A DNA stretch of 11,732 nt from Azoamicus sp964355565 (lineage in GTDB: Bacteria > Pseudomonadota > Gammaproteobacteria > UBA6186 > Azoamicaceae): NCBI GenBank assembly GCA_964355565.1, contig CAYHDJ010000004.1, forward strand, positions 1 through 11,732, written 5' to 3'. Below, in pieces: positions 1 through 7,845 of this stretch (its first letter is position 1; each line of letters begins with the position of its first letter). Below the pieces are notes generated by a model, which worked only from the letters and a program-made list of their open reading frames with translations, was not told where the DNA came from and did no database searches. The translations under genes and the position numbers were made by a program.

Positions 1-55
1 ATTTTTTTTAAATGTTGTTCAATAAGCCATGTACATGCAGCACATGTTATACCAT
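1..55. repeat. Terminal overlap, left copy (circular junction)
   Basis: Bases 1-55 are identical to 11678-11732, beginning with an A and eight Ts in both copies and ending ...ACCAT. An exact 55-base identity at both contig ends is what a de Bruijn assembler leaves when it closes a circle (k-mer-length overlap). The coding frame of ccoI passes through the overlap without interruption, which supports a true join. The unique circle is therefore 11,677 bp. The alternative, a linear molecule with 55-bp direct terminal repeats, would leave ccoI broken and is less likely. Confidence 0.95.
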
Positions 56-344
56 CTATAGCTAGAACCAAATAATCATAATTCTCCTTTTTGTATATAA
101 ACTTAGTTTTATATGCCAAACTATCGTAAATATAATTTTTATTATGTAATTCTTCATCTGCTGTTTTACTAAAATCGGTTCTGTATAAATAATACTCACC
201 AAAATTATTATCAATAATGAATTTTGCTACAAACATGCATCCCCTGCAACACATAAAACGTATATTGTTATCTATGTTTAAAGAGTAAGTGCAATTAACC
301 TGCACCTTTAAACCACAATGAAAACATTTTATATCTTCATTCAT
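1..344 (-). CDS. ccoI: CcoI copper-transporting P-type ATPase, N-terminal part (continues across the circular junction)
   Basis: This is the first 114 codons of the copper ATPase whose remainder lies at 9619-11677. The ATG at 344-342 overlaps the end of ccoG by 8 bp (ATGAATGA), a translational-coupling arrangement. The residues show two metal-binding regions. The first is the cysteine-rich N-terminal domain typical of CcoI/FixI, with CFHC at 7-10 and MCCRGC at 31-36. The second is the start of a heavy-metal-associated domain with GITCAAC at 98-104 (Cys101 and Cys104). Reading continues in frame through bases 1-55, which equal 11678-11732, into ...EQHLKKMHGIFDIF. Joined length is 2403 nt, 800 aa, normal for CcoI. 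Reading the linear contig alone loses this copper-binding head. Weak SD-like GGTGA lies upstream. Confidence 0.93.
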   Translation of the reverse strand, partial: MNEDIKCFHCGLKVQVNCTYSLNIDNNIRFMCCRGCMFVAKFIIDNNFGEYYLYRTDFSKTADEELHNKNYIYDSLAYKTKFIYKKENYDYLVLAIDGITCAACTWLIEQHLKK

Positions 345-1704
345 TAAAATCACCATCAAACAAAATAAATTTACTATCTTTTTTAACAAATTTACCAGAA
401 TTAGAATCAACTATATTAAATACTATATTAATAAAATTTTTTTTATAAAAACCATTTTTTATACGCAAGGTTATAGAAATGTTAATTAACTCACCTGATT
501 TTAAAAAAACTTCTTTTTTATTTAAATCAAAAATATCTGGTTCAATAAATATCTTATAATATGAATCATTCTCAGACTTATTCATAATTTTAAATAAAAA
601 TTCGTTTTCTAAAAAATTATCTTTAGTTACATTAACTAATTGATATTGACTTTTAGCAAAACTGAAATAAACATTATTTCTTGTAGAAAAAATCCAACAC
701 ATTGCTAAAAACAATATAACTAACAATAAACAATATAAAAATAATTTAATACGACTGTATAAAAAGCCAGTGCTTCTTTTGTCGCCTTCTGCTTTAAAAC
801 GTATTAACCCTGGTTTGTAACCAAGTTTAATCATAACACTATTACAAGCATCAATACACGCACCACAGCTAATACACTCTATTTGCAATCCATCTCTTAT
901 ATCTATTCCAGTTGGACAACAATTTACACACTTCTTACAATCTACACAATCGCCAAGTCCAGCATTAACATAATCAAAATTTTTATTTCTGGCACCTCTT
1001 TTTTCTCCACGAACTACGTTATAAGAAACTATCAAAGTATTTTCATCAAACATAACGCTCTGTAATCTAGCATAAGGACAAACTAAAAAACAAAATTGCT
1101 CTTTAAACCAAAAAATATTTAAATACGTTATTATTGAAAAAAACAAAATCCAAAAAAAACTATAAGACATCACATTTAAGTTAATAAACAACTCAAACAA
1201 TAATCTAATAGGGACAAAAAAACCTATAAATGTAAACGCTGTTAAAAAAGATAATGCCAATAAAAAAATATGTTTAAATATTTTTATAGAAACCTTATGA
1301 AAATTAAAAACAGATGCATCTAACTTAAATCTACGCAGCCTCTTGCCTTCAATCGATCTAGTTATAAACTCGCCCATTTTAATCCAAACACTTTGCGGAC
1401 ACAAAAACCCACACCACACTCTGCCAAAATACACTGTCATAGCAAACAATGATATAACACAAAATATTAAAAATAACGCTAGCAATATAAAGTCCTGTGG
1501 CCAAAAAACTAATCCAAATAGATTAAATCTATTAAACTCAACATCAAACAAGAATGCTTGTCTAGCATTAAAATTAATCCATGGTAATACAAAAAAAATG
1601 CTAGCAGACACCACCATAGTAAAAAGTCTAATGTTGTTAAACTTACCATTAATAGGATCAGTATAAAAATTTTTCTTACTTTGATATAAAGATTTGCTTT
1701 TCAC
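337..1704 (-). CDS. ccoG: CcoG/RdxA/FixG membrane polyferredoxin, cbb3 oxidase assembly
   Basis: CcoG is an inner-membrane iron-sulfur protein needed for cbb3 oxidase assembly; work on the family implicates it in reducing Cu(II) to Cu(I) for the oxidase. The 455-residue protein has about five membrane segments. Paired cysteine motifs lie in the membrane part at CGFLCP (98-103) and CFLVCP (205-210). Two 4Fe-4S clusters are indicated by CxxCxxCxxxCP at 253-264 and CxxCxxCxxxC at 277-287. A further membrane helix lies near 318-340, followed by the FixG C-terminal immunoglobulin-like domain. The ARQAFLFD and FGLVFWPQDF signatures (47-72) are classic. The start is GTG at 1704, five bases after the ccoP stop, with no good Shine-Dalgarno; the next Met is at residue 30, too late. 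Its stop overlaps the ccoI start. Confidence 0.95.
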   Translation of the reverse strand: MKSKSLYQSKKNFYTDPINGKFNNIRLFTMVVSASIFFVLPWINFNARQAFLFDVEFNRFNLFGLVFWPQDFILLALFLIFCVISLFAMTVYFGRVWCGFLCPQSVWIKMGEFITRSIEGKRLRRFKLDASVFNFHKVSIKIFKHIFLLALSFLTAFTFIGFFVPIRLLFELFINLNVMSYSFFWILFFSIITYLNIFWFKEQFCFLVCPYARLQSVMFDENTLIVSYNVVRGEKRGARNKNFDYVNAGLGDCVDCKKCVNCCPTGIDIRDGLQIECISCGACIDACNSVMIKLGYKPGLIRFKAEGDKRSTGFLYSRIKLFLYCLLLVILFLAMCWIFSTRNNVYFSFAKSQYQLVNVTKDNFLENEFLFKIMNKSENDSYYKIFIEPDIFDLNKKEVFLKSGELINISITLRIKNGFYKKNFINIVFNIVDSNSGKFVKKDSKFILFDGDFNE

Positions 1705-1709
1705 AATTG

Positions 1710-2588
1710 TTAAATTCTATTTAATGAATAAATATACGCAGTTAGTAGATGTATTTGTTCTTTATTTAAAAGATCTTTATGCGCAGGCATGATACCTTGT
1801 CTACCATTTTTTATTGTATATACAATATTTTCAATTTTTCCACCATGAATCCATTGTGGATCGGTCAGATCTGGAGCACCTATAAACTTATTACCCTTGG
1901 CATTTATTCCATGGCAAGCAGAACAAATAGAAATGAATTTTAATTTTCCTTTATCTGTTAATCTTTCTGAAATATATGGTAAACTTAATGATAAAACATA
2001 CCACGCCGTAGATTGAATGTCAGAATCCGTCATAATAATAGATGCATATGGTGGCATTTTACCATGTCTGCCATTGGTTATTGTGGTTTTAATTTCATTT
2101 GGGGTCCCACCATATAACCACTTATTATTTGTTAAATTTGGGAAACCATGCCCACCCTTAGCATCAGAGCCATGACATAACGCACAATTATTGCTAAATA
2201 AACTTCTTCCAATTTTTAATGCCTTTGGATTTTTAGATAAATTTTCTATACTTTCTTTGCTATAAGAAATATATATAGAATTATATAACTTTTCATTTTT
2301 TAACATATCAGTATTACATTCATTATGGGAAGTCCAACCTAAAAATCCTTTGTAGCTACCAAGGCCTGGATACAAAAACAAATAAATTATAGAAAAAATA
2401 ATACTTACTATAAACATCCATAACCACCATAATGGCAATGGTTCATTTAATTCAGTTATGCCATCAAAAGAATGACCGTGCTGCTCGTTATCCTGGCTAG
2501 CAGTTCTGCTAAAATAAATAATAGCGCTATAAAGCAATATGCTAAAAACAACAAGACTTATAACATAAATATTCAAAAAAGTACTCAC
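1710..2588 (-). CDS. ccoP: cbb3 oxidase subunit III, CcoP, dihaem cytochrome c
   Basis: CcoP receives electrons from soluble or membrane cytochrome c and passes them to CcoO. The 292-aa protein has the two N-terminal membrane helices of the long CcoP form (about 5-26 and 54-73), joined by the conserved region LPLWWLW, and then YPGLG at 73-77. Two periplasmic cytochrome c domains follow: CALCH at 135-139 with likely axial Met178 (GKMPP), and CSACH at 222-226 with likely axial Met267 (GIMPA). Length is close to the usual roughly 300 aa. The start is GTG at 2588, supported by GGAG at 2597-2600 with 8 nt spacing and by alignment of MSTF with the usual CcoP N-terminus. It lies 101 bp after ccoO, the largest gap inside this gene cluster. 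Confidence 0.96.
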   Translation of the reverse strand: MSTFLNIYVISLVVFSILLYSAIIYFSRTASQDNEQHGHSFDGITELNEPLPLWWLWMFIVSIIFSIIYLFLYPGLGSYKGFLGWTSHNECNTDMLKNEKLYNSIYISYSKESIENLSKNPKALKIGRSLFSNNCALCHGSDAKGGHGFPNLTNNKWLYGGTPNEIKTTITNGRHGKMPPYASIIMTDSDIQSTAWYVLSLSLPYISERLTDKGKLKFISICSACHGINAKGNKFIGAPDLTDPQWIHGGKIENIVYTIKNGRQGIMPAHKDLLNKEQIHLLTAYIYSLNRI

Positions 2589-2596
2589 AAAATCAT

Positions 2597-2600
2597 CTCC
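2597..2600 (-). promoter_or_regulatory. Ribosome binding site deciding the GTG start of ccoP
   Basis: GGAG on the minus strand is followed by 8 nt and then GTG at 2588. A closer ATG (2596-2594) opens a frame that stops after three codons, so the GTG is the coherent start. Confidence 0.65.
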
Positions 2601-2689
2601 GTTTAAAATAAATTAATTAATAGTACTGTTTTTCATGAAATATCTTAATAATAAATAATTAAGACATTTAAACAATTCAAACAACATTT

Positions 2690-3298
2690 TTATTTAGATT
2701 TTTTGTAAGCTAATCCTAATTGTTGTAAATACGCAATCAACGCATCTTCCTCAGTTTTGCCTTTTATAAATTTTGAAGAATTCTCAATATCTTTGTCACT
2801 ATATGGTACTCCCAATTTTCTCAAAACATTCATTTTTTTAGCAACATTGTTTTCATTCAAAAATCTATCTTTTAACCATTGATAAGCCGGCATTTTTGAT
2901 GCAGGAACTAATAATCTAGGATTTCTCAAATGTATTCTATGCCAATCGTCACTATATCTACCACCAATTCTTGCCAAATCAGGACCAGTTCTTTTTGATC
3001 CCCATAAAAAAGGTCTTTCGTACACAGACTCGCCAACAACGGAATATGATCCATAACGTTTTGTCTCAGCATACAAAGGTCTAACCATTTGTGTATGACA
3101 AACATGACAACCTTCTTTAATATAAATATCTCTACCTTCTAATTCTAAAGCTGGGGTTGGAGTTAATCCCTTGATTGGTTTATGAACATCAGATTCAAAA
3201 AACAGCGGTACAATTTCAACCAACCCAGCTATGCTTACTATCAAAAAAATCAAAAGCCCCATTAATCCTATATTTTTTTCAATAACTTCATGTTTCAT
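2690..3298 (-). CDS. ccoO: cbb3 oxidase subunit II, CcoO, monohaem cytochrome c
   Basis: CcoO is the membrane-anchored monohaem cytochrome c that passes electrons from CcoP to the CcoN active site. The 202-aa protein has one N-terminal membrane anchor (about 11-34). The haem c site is CHVCH at 64-68 within the conserved stretch EGCHVCHTQMVRP, and Met136 in SKMPAYQWL is the likely distal ligand. The RTGPDLARIGGRYSDDWH segment (103-120) is highly characteristic of the family, and the length is normal. Its ATG overlaps the ccoN stop by 4 bp (ATGA), so the two are probably translationally coupled, and it also has its own strong Shine-Dalgarno AGGAG. Confidence 0.97.
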   Translation of the reverse strand: MKHEVIEKNIGLMGLLIFLIVSIAGLVEIVPLFFESDVHKPIKGLTPTPALELEGRDIYIKEGCHVCHTQMVRPLYAETKRYGSYSVVGESVYERPFLWGSKRTGPDLARIGGRYSDDWHRIHLRNPRLLVPASKMPAYQWLKDRFLNENNVAKKMNVLRKLGVPYSDKDIENSSKFIKGKTEEDALIAYLQQLGLAYKKSK

Positions 3299-4737
3299 AT
3301 TACAGCTCCTACTGAAGAAAATTCTGAAAATGATACTTTTTTTGTTCTAATTGTCATTAAAATATTAAATAACATTAAGAACATCCCTATAAGAAATAAA
3401 AGTCCTCCAATAGCTCTCATGATGTAAAACGGATGAGATGCTATAACAACTTCTATAAAAGCATAGGTAAGTGTTCCATCATCACTAATAGCTCTCCACA
3501 TTAAACCTTGCATAATGCCAGAAACCCACATAGCAACAACATACAGGACAGCGCCAGTTGTAGCCAACCAAAAATGAATATTTATCATATTAATACTATA
3601 CATTTGTTTTTTATTAAACAATCTGGGAATTAAGACATATATTGAACCTATAGATATCATAGCAACCCACCCCAATGCACCAGAATGAACATGCGCAATT
3701 GTCCAATCTGTATTATGAGATAAACTATTTACTGTTTTTATAGCCATAAAAGAACCTTCAAATGTAGACATGCCATAAAAAGTCAAGCATGTTAAAAAAA
3801 ATCTTAAAATTGGATCTGTTTTAAGCTTATACCATGCTCCAGAAAATGTCATTATACCGTTAATCATACCACCCCATGATGGAGCTAACAGCATTAAAGA
3901 AAAAACCATACCTATTGATTGTACCCAATCAGGTAATGCACTATAATGCAAATGATGCGCTCCAGCCCACATATAAATTCCTATTAAAGACCAAAAATGC
4001 ACAATTGATAATCTATATGAATAAACTGGTCTTTCAACTTGAATTGGAACAAAATAATACATCATACCAAGAAATCCTGCTGTCAATAAAAATCCAACGG
4101 CATTATGCCCATACCACCATTGGACCATTGCATCAACAGCGCCAGCATAAATAGAATAAGATTTTAATAACGATACTGGAAGGGCCAGATGATTTACTAT
4201 ATGTAGTAAAGCTACTGTTATTATAAAAGCTCCATAAAACCAATTAGCAACATAAATATGAGCAATCTGCCTTTTCACTATTGTTCCAAAAAAAACTATA
4301 GCATAAGAAACCCAAACTATTGCCATAAATATAGCAATAGGCCATTCTAATTCTGCATATTCTTTAGATGTTGTATATCCATTAGGCAAGGTAAATAATG
4401 CTAATAACATAATCAACTGCCAACCCCAAAAAACAAACTCAGCCAATTTATCAGAAAACAACGCAGTTTGGCAAGTTCTTTGAACAACATATAAAGATGT
4501 AGCAATTAAAGCAGATCCACCAAAAGCAAATATTACTAAATTAGTATGCAATGGACGCAATCTACTATAACATAACCATGGTATATTATTATTTAAATCC
4601 GGCCAAATTAATTCCAGTGCAATAAAAAATCCGACAGCCATGCCAAAAATTCCCCAAATAACTGTCATTATAGTAAACTTTTTAATTATTTTGTAGTTGT
4701 AAACTACATTATCAATTTTGTTAAGTGTTGTATTCAT
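3295..4737 (-). CDS. ccoN: cbb3-type cytochrome c oxidase subunit I, CcoN (catalytic subunit)
   Basis: CcoN is the catalytic haem-copper subunit that reduces O2 to water and pumps protons in the inner membrane. I place the start at ATG 4737, giving 480 aa. The upstream in-frame ATG at 4833 would add 32 residues that merely read ccoS in another frame, whereas the MNTT...YNYKIIKKFTIMT start matches the family. Every active-site residue expected by comparison with the Pseudomonas stutzeri enzyme is visible: low-spin haem b ligands His64 and His351; haem b3 ligand His349 (AHVHSGALG); Cu_B ligands His211 (WWYGHN), His261 and His262 (HHLHY); the helix-VII cross-link tyrosine Tyr255; and Glu327. About twelve membrane helices fit the family. 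It lies 13 bp after ccoS, has no clear Shine-Dalgarno, and its stop overlaps ccoO. Confidence 0.97.
   Translation of the reverse strand: MNTTLNKIDNVVYNYKIIKKFTIMTVIWGIFGMAVGFFIALELIWPDLNNNIPWLCYSRLRPLHTNLVIFAFGGSALIATSLYVVQRTCQTALFSDKLAEFVFWGWQLIMLLALFTLPNGYTTSKEYAELEWPIAIFMAIVWVSYAIVFFGTIVKRQIAHIYVANWFYGAFIITVALLHIVNHLALPVSLLKSYSIYAGAVDAMVQWWYGHNAVGFLLTAGFLGMMYYFVPIQVERPVYSYRLSIVHFWSLIGIYMWAGAHHLHYSALPDWVQSIGMVFSLMLLAPSWGGMINGIMTFSGAWYKLKTDPILRFFLTCLTFYGMSTFEGSFMAIKTVNSLSHNTDWTIAHVHSGALGWVAMISIGSIYVLIPRLFNKKQMYSINMINIHFWLATTGAVLYVVAMWVSGIMQGLMWRAISDDGTLTYAFIEVVIASHPFYIMRAIGGLLFLIGMFLMLFNILMTIRTKKVSFSEFSSVGAVI
3306..3310 (-). promoter_or_regulatory. Ribosome binding site of ccoO
   Basis: AGGAG on the minus strand with 7 nt spacing to the ATG at 3298, inside the 3' end of ccoN. 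It is one of few strong Shine-Dalgarno sites on this strand and may raise CcoO output relative to the weakly led ccoN. Confidence 0.65.
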
Positions 4738-4750
4738 AATATTATAAAAA

Positions 4751-4912
4751 TTAAAAGTTGTTAATTTTATTTTTCTTATCATCAATAATAATATGATAAG
4801 CAGGGCTATCAAAATCATCAAATTGATTGCCATTCACAGCCCAAAAGAAAAAATAAATAGCAATTATTAGCACAAACATTGTTAATGGTATCAAAATATA
4901 TATTATGTTCAT
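4751..4912 (-). CDS. ccoS: CcoS, small cbb3 oxidase maturation protein
   Basis: A 53-codon gene read by hand in the gap between ccsA and ccoN. It has a single membrane helix (about residues 3-25, MNIIYILIPLTMFVLIIAIY onwards), then the hallmark FFWAVNGNQFDDFDSPAY at 22-39, and a charged tail with DDKKNK. The pattern of N-terminal helix, FWAV..GQFDD and P.A is diagnostic of CcoS (FixS), which in Rhodobacter capsulatus is required for haem b and Cu insertion into CcoN. The length is typical. ATG at 4912 is 32 bp after the ccsA stop, with only a weak AAGAAA upstream, and the stop lies 13 bp before ccoN. Its usual place is downstream of ccoI; here it leads the structural genes. Confidence 0.93.
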   Translation of the reverse strand: MNIIYILIPLTMFVLIIAIYFFFWAVNGNQFDDFDSPAYHIIIDDKKNKINNF

Positions 4913-4944
4913 AATAATTTCTTAAAACAAATATCGTATTTATA

Positions 4945-6693
4945 TTAATTGGTTTTTATCCAAGTTTCTTTAATCATTTTATAATAAACAAGAAAAGAAC
5001 TTATAAATAGAAACTCAAAAAATATAAGAATGTATAAAAATTTCTCCATATTTTCTATAAAACCATAAGAATGTAACCCTATATTCAATAAATTAACACC
5101 AAACCATGCTAAGAACACGATTATAATGTTTAATATAACACAAATTACAAAAAATAATTCTGAAATAATGTTTGATATCCTTGCATGAAGAGTTAATGTT
5201 AACCATAAAACAATAAATAAAGCTCCATTTTCTTTTGGATCCCAACCCCAAAATCGTCCCCAAGATTGATCTGCCCATATTCCACCCATCAAAGTGCCTA
5301 CAAATGAAAAAAACAATGCAAACAATACAAAACTAAATACAAGATTATATAAGAATTGAAGTGTTTTAATATTTACATTTTTATTTAATAAAAAAAATAA
5401 ATAAATATGACTAAAAAATCCACATATCAAACATAACCCATACCCTACAGAAATTGTTAAAACATGTATTGTAAGCCAAAAATTTGTATTTAATACAGCC
5501 ATAACGTTGACTATATTATTTCCACCAAAACTAATCTTAATCGCTACTAAATTTAATATAAAAGAACACGCAGAACTAAATAAAAAAATATTTTTATAAC
5601 CTTCAACATCATCTCTAATTATATTTAATATAACAAAATACATAGCAAAAATAAAATTAACAAATATTATGGATTCATATAGCGAAGTTATAGGAACTTT
5701 TTGTGTTATAATTATTCTAAATAGAATATCTAGAAAGATTAAAATAGTTCCTAGCGTAAATAAAATCATAGATAAATTAAATGTTAAAGAATAATAACTT
5801 CTTCTTAAAAAAACAATAAACAAAAAACATAAAAAAAAGCTAATACAACTTTTATGCATTAGCATTAAATTATTATAAAATATCTCTACGTTAATTAATA
5901 ATTTACTTTTTTTTGAAAGGTTTATTTTAGTAATGTTATTAAATTTTCCACATTCCTGATTCCACTTTTTAATGTCTTTTATTGAATAATAATAATGTGC
6001 GTCTCTTAATACATCTAATTCTTTATTGCTTTTATAACCCATTTTTTTAAAAAATGAATTTAAACCTAACCATTCGGTGTCATTCAATGGTATTAACTTA
6101 ATACAATATAACGCGTCATCCACTAATATATAATCCTTGGATGTTTCTCCCAATTCATTGGCTAAAGAATATTTAGAAGTTATATTTTTTGAAAAATTTT
6201 TTGAAATATCATCATTAAATAAAAATAAGTCAAACGACGTTCCAATATCAACTAAGTAAAAAACAAAAGAATATAAATCTAACAATTCTTTTTGAGAATT
6301 CGATAATACATTGATATTTAGTTTTTTTAAAGATGTAACAAGATCAATATTTTTTCTAAATGAATCGAGCAGTTCTACTAAATTAAAATCACTTTTCAAT
6401 GGTAATCCAAGATTAATATTTACTTCACTGTTTCTTATATGATAAATATTTTTTTTGCAAAAAACGCTTGGATCAAAAATCAAATCAGCCATTAATTCCA
6501 ATGAATTGTGATGTCGTTTAACTTTGTTAAAGATTTCTTCTGCAAAAACACCTAAAGGTTTAACTCTTCCATCATGTAAAATTGCAAGTCCATAAAAATT
6601 ATCATATTCACTTACTTTTAATACAATAATATTTAATAACATAAAAACAACAAGTACTAACAAACATATAACAGTATAAATATTTTTTATCAT
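4945..6693 (-). CDS. ccsA: CcsA/ResC-type haem handling protein of System II cytochrome c biogenesis
   Basis: CcsA carries haem across the membrane and, with CcsB/ResB, attaches it to CXXCH motifs of periplasmic cytochromes, here presumably CcoO and CcoP. The 582-aa protein has an N-terminal membrane helix (5-27), a long extracytoplasmic region (about 30-270) that opens with the motif HDGRVKPLGVFA, and then a multi-helix haem-channel domain. That domain has the tryptophan-rich WWD segment at 473-485 (WADQSWGRFWGWD) and histidines matching family ligands: His410 (FWLTIHVLTIS), His503 (LTLHAR) and His541 (GLHSYGF). It begins one base after the ccsB stop. CcsB plus CcsA total 952 aa, near the size of fused CcsBA of Helicobacter (about 936 aa), and the long N-terminal domain also matches that fused type. 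Confidence 0.93.
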   Translation of the reverse strand: MIKNIYTVICLLVLVVFMLLNIIVLKVSEYDNFYGLAILHDGRVKPLGVFAEEIFNKVKRHHNSLELMADLIFDPSVFCKKNIYHIRNSEVNINLGLPLKSDFNLVELLDSFRKNIDLVTSLKKLNINVLSNSQKELLDLYSFVFYLVDIGTSFDLFLFNDDISKNFSKNITSKYSLANELGETSKDYILVDDALYCIKLIPLNDTEWLGLNSFFKKMGYKSNKELDVLRDAHYYYSIKDIKKWNQECGKFNNITKINLSKKSKLLINVEIFYNNLMLMHKSCISFFLCFLFIVFLRRSYYSLTFNLSMILFTLGTILIFLDILFRIIITQKVPITSLYESIIFVNFIFAMYFVILNIIRDDVEGYKNIFLFSSACSFILNLVAIKISFGGNNIVNVMAVLNTNFWLTIHVLTISVGYGLCLICGFFSHIYLFFLLNKNVNIKTLQFLYNLVFSFVLFALFFSFVGTLMGGIWADQSWGRFWGWDPKENGALFIVLWLTLTLHARISNIISELFFVICVILNIIIVFLAWFGVNLLNIGLHSYGFIENMEKFLYILIFFEFLFISSFLVYYKMIKETWIKTN

Positions 6694-6694
6694 T

Positions 6695-7807
6695 TTAATA
6701 TCTAAATAACCTTTTCATTGATAAAAACAAATGTATTATAAAACCTAAAAATATAATTAATACAGATATATACGGAAAGTTTCGTCCAATATTTTTAACA
6801 ACTGATAATACCGTTGCTCTTTCAAACCCGTCGTTAATAAATGATGATTGATAGAAAGTGTATCCCATAAATCTAAACGGTTTGTTCATCTCTATATTAG
6901 CTTTCCATGTAGATGATTGCGTGGTTACAATAATCCTAGATTCATAAGACATAGCTGTATTAGTTCCAGGATATGTGTGTTTAATAAACTTTAATAGATG
7001 AATATTAAATGGCAACATAACATTTTTTCTAACAACAAAAATATCAAATCTTTCATTTTCAAAAATCGAGTTATTAGTATTTATTTTTTCTAAAAATGAA
7101 AAATTAGAAGCCCCGTTTTTATTATAAACAGTTATATTAAGAGCTAAACTATTATTTTCACTTTCAACAAACATGGGAGACATTATTAAGTTAAAAAATC
7201 TGTCAATTTTATTAGAATCCTTTCTTTTAAAAAATGAGCGTTTTGGTAGTAAATTGCAGTTTTTATATAAATTTTTAATCTGAATTAATGTGGAACTGTC
7301 TATCATATATTTTTTAATTAGGTTATCAGTGGTTAAATTTATACTTATGCGGTTACTGTTGTATTTATCAACTAAAATAAGTTCATATAAGTTTTTGTGC
7401 GTAAAGAAATTACTTTGTTCTCCCTCTCGCAGTGTTAAATAACCTTCAGTGTTATATTTTTCACATATAAATGCACCAAATAGTAAAATCAGCACTCCCA
7501 CGTGTAATAATAAAATACCAATTTTTCTTTTCTTCAATTTATCAAATAAAAGTCTTAAAAATAAACTTATAAATATAATAATTAAGACCAACCTACCACC
7601 AATAAACGGAATCTTATTATTGAGCCATATTATATTAGATGTAAAATATTTTTCTTGTACAAATTGTAAACCAAAATCTTTTTGAGATAATGTGCCAACA
7701 ATAAGTATAATCATATAAATTAGTAATAATCCACAAAAAAACTCATTGCTGGATATTATTGATAATGTGTCTAAAATTCTATTTTTTTTTTCCATTTTAA
7801 TTGTCAT
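6695..7807 (-). CDS. ccsB: CcsB/Ccs1/ResB-like System II cytochrome c biogenesis protein
   Basis: This is the partner of CcsA in the haem-attachment complex, thought to present the apocytochrome and contribute a transmembrane haem ligand. The 370-aa protein has membrane segments at about 22-40, 71-88 and 97-115. His102 (LLHVGVLILLFGAF) matches the transmembrane histidine of ResB. A large extracytoplasmic region follows, opening with EGYLTLREGE, a frequent ResB signature, and ending in GYTFYQSSF. The last helix (about 343-363) is preceded by VVKNIGRNFPY. It is the first large gene of the minus-strand unit. The start is ATG 7807, or possibly Met5 at 7795; neither has a good Shine-Dalgarno. A 12-codon leader ORF overlaps the ATG. 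It is shorter than stand-alone ResB proteins. Confidence 0.9.
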   Translation of the reverse strand: MTIKMEKKNRILDTLSIISSNEFFCGLLLIYMIILIVGTLSQKDFGLQFVQEKYFTSNIIWLNNKIPFIGGRLVLIIIFISLFLRLLFDKLKKRKIGILLLHVGVLILLFGAFICEKYNTEGYLTLREGEQSNFFTHKNLYELILVDKYNSNRISINLTTDNLIKKYMIDSSTLIQIKNLYKNCNLLPKRSFFKRKDSNKIDRFFNLIMSPMFVESENNSLALNITVYNKNGASNFSFLEKINTNNSIFENERFDIFVVRKNVMLPFNIHLLKFIKHTYPGTNTAMSYESRIIVTTQSSTWKANIEMNKPFRFMGYTFYQSSFINDGFERATVLSVVKNIGRNFPYISVLIIFLGFIIHLFLSMKRLFRY

Positions 7808-7842
7808 ACTATAGTTAAAACAATTTCTGTTAAATACATCAT
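7804..7842 (-). CDS. Possible 12-codon leader ORF upstream of ccsB
   Basis: Two tandem ATGs (7842 and 7839) follow AAAGGA at 7848-7843. The frame reads MMYLTEIVLTIV and stops at a TGA (7806-7804) that overlaps the ccsB ATG as ATGA. ccsB itself lacks a Shine-Dalgarno, so ribosomes could load here and reinitiate at ccsB. The spacing from GGA to the second ATG (3 nt) is shorter than ideal, and the peptide itself matches nothing I know. It may be chance. Confidence 0.3.
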   Translation of the reverse strand: MMYLTEIVLTIV

Positions 7843-7845
7843 TCC

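Noticed and set aside
1..55. Terminal repeats of a linear plasmid or attachment sites of an integrated element.
   Set aside because: The repeat lies inside a conserved coding region of ccoI and joining the ends gives an intact gene; its length suits an assembly k-mer overlap. No integrase is present.
2613..2687. A 24-codon frame in the ccoO-ccoP gap, where ccoQ would sit (minus strand).
   Set aside because: It is half the usual CcoQ length, has no CcoQ-like residues or clear membrane helix followed by a charged tail, and no Shine-Dalgarno. Treated as chance.
4738..4833. N-terminal extension of CcoN from the ATG at 4833.
   Set aside because: The 32 extra residues overlap ccoS in a different frame and do not resemble a CcoN N-terminus; the start at 4737 fits the family.
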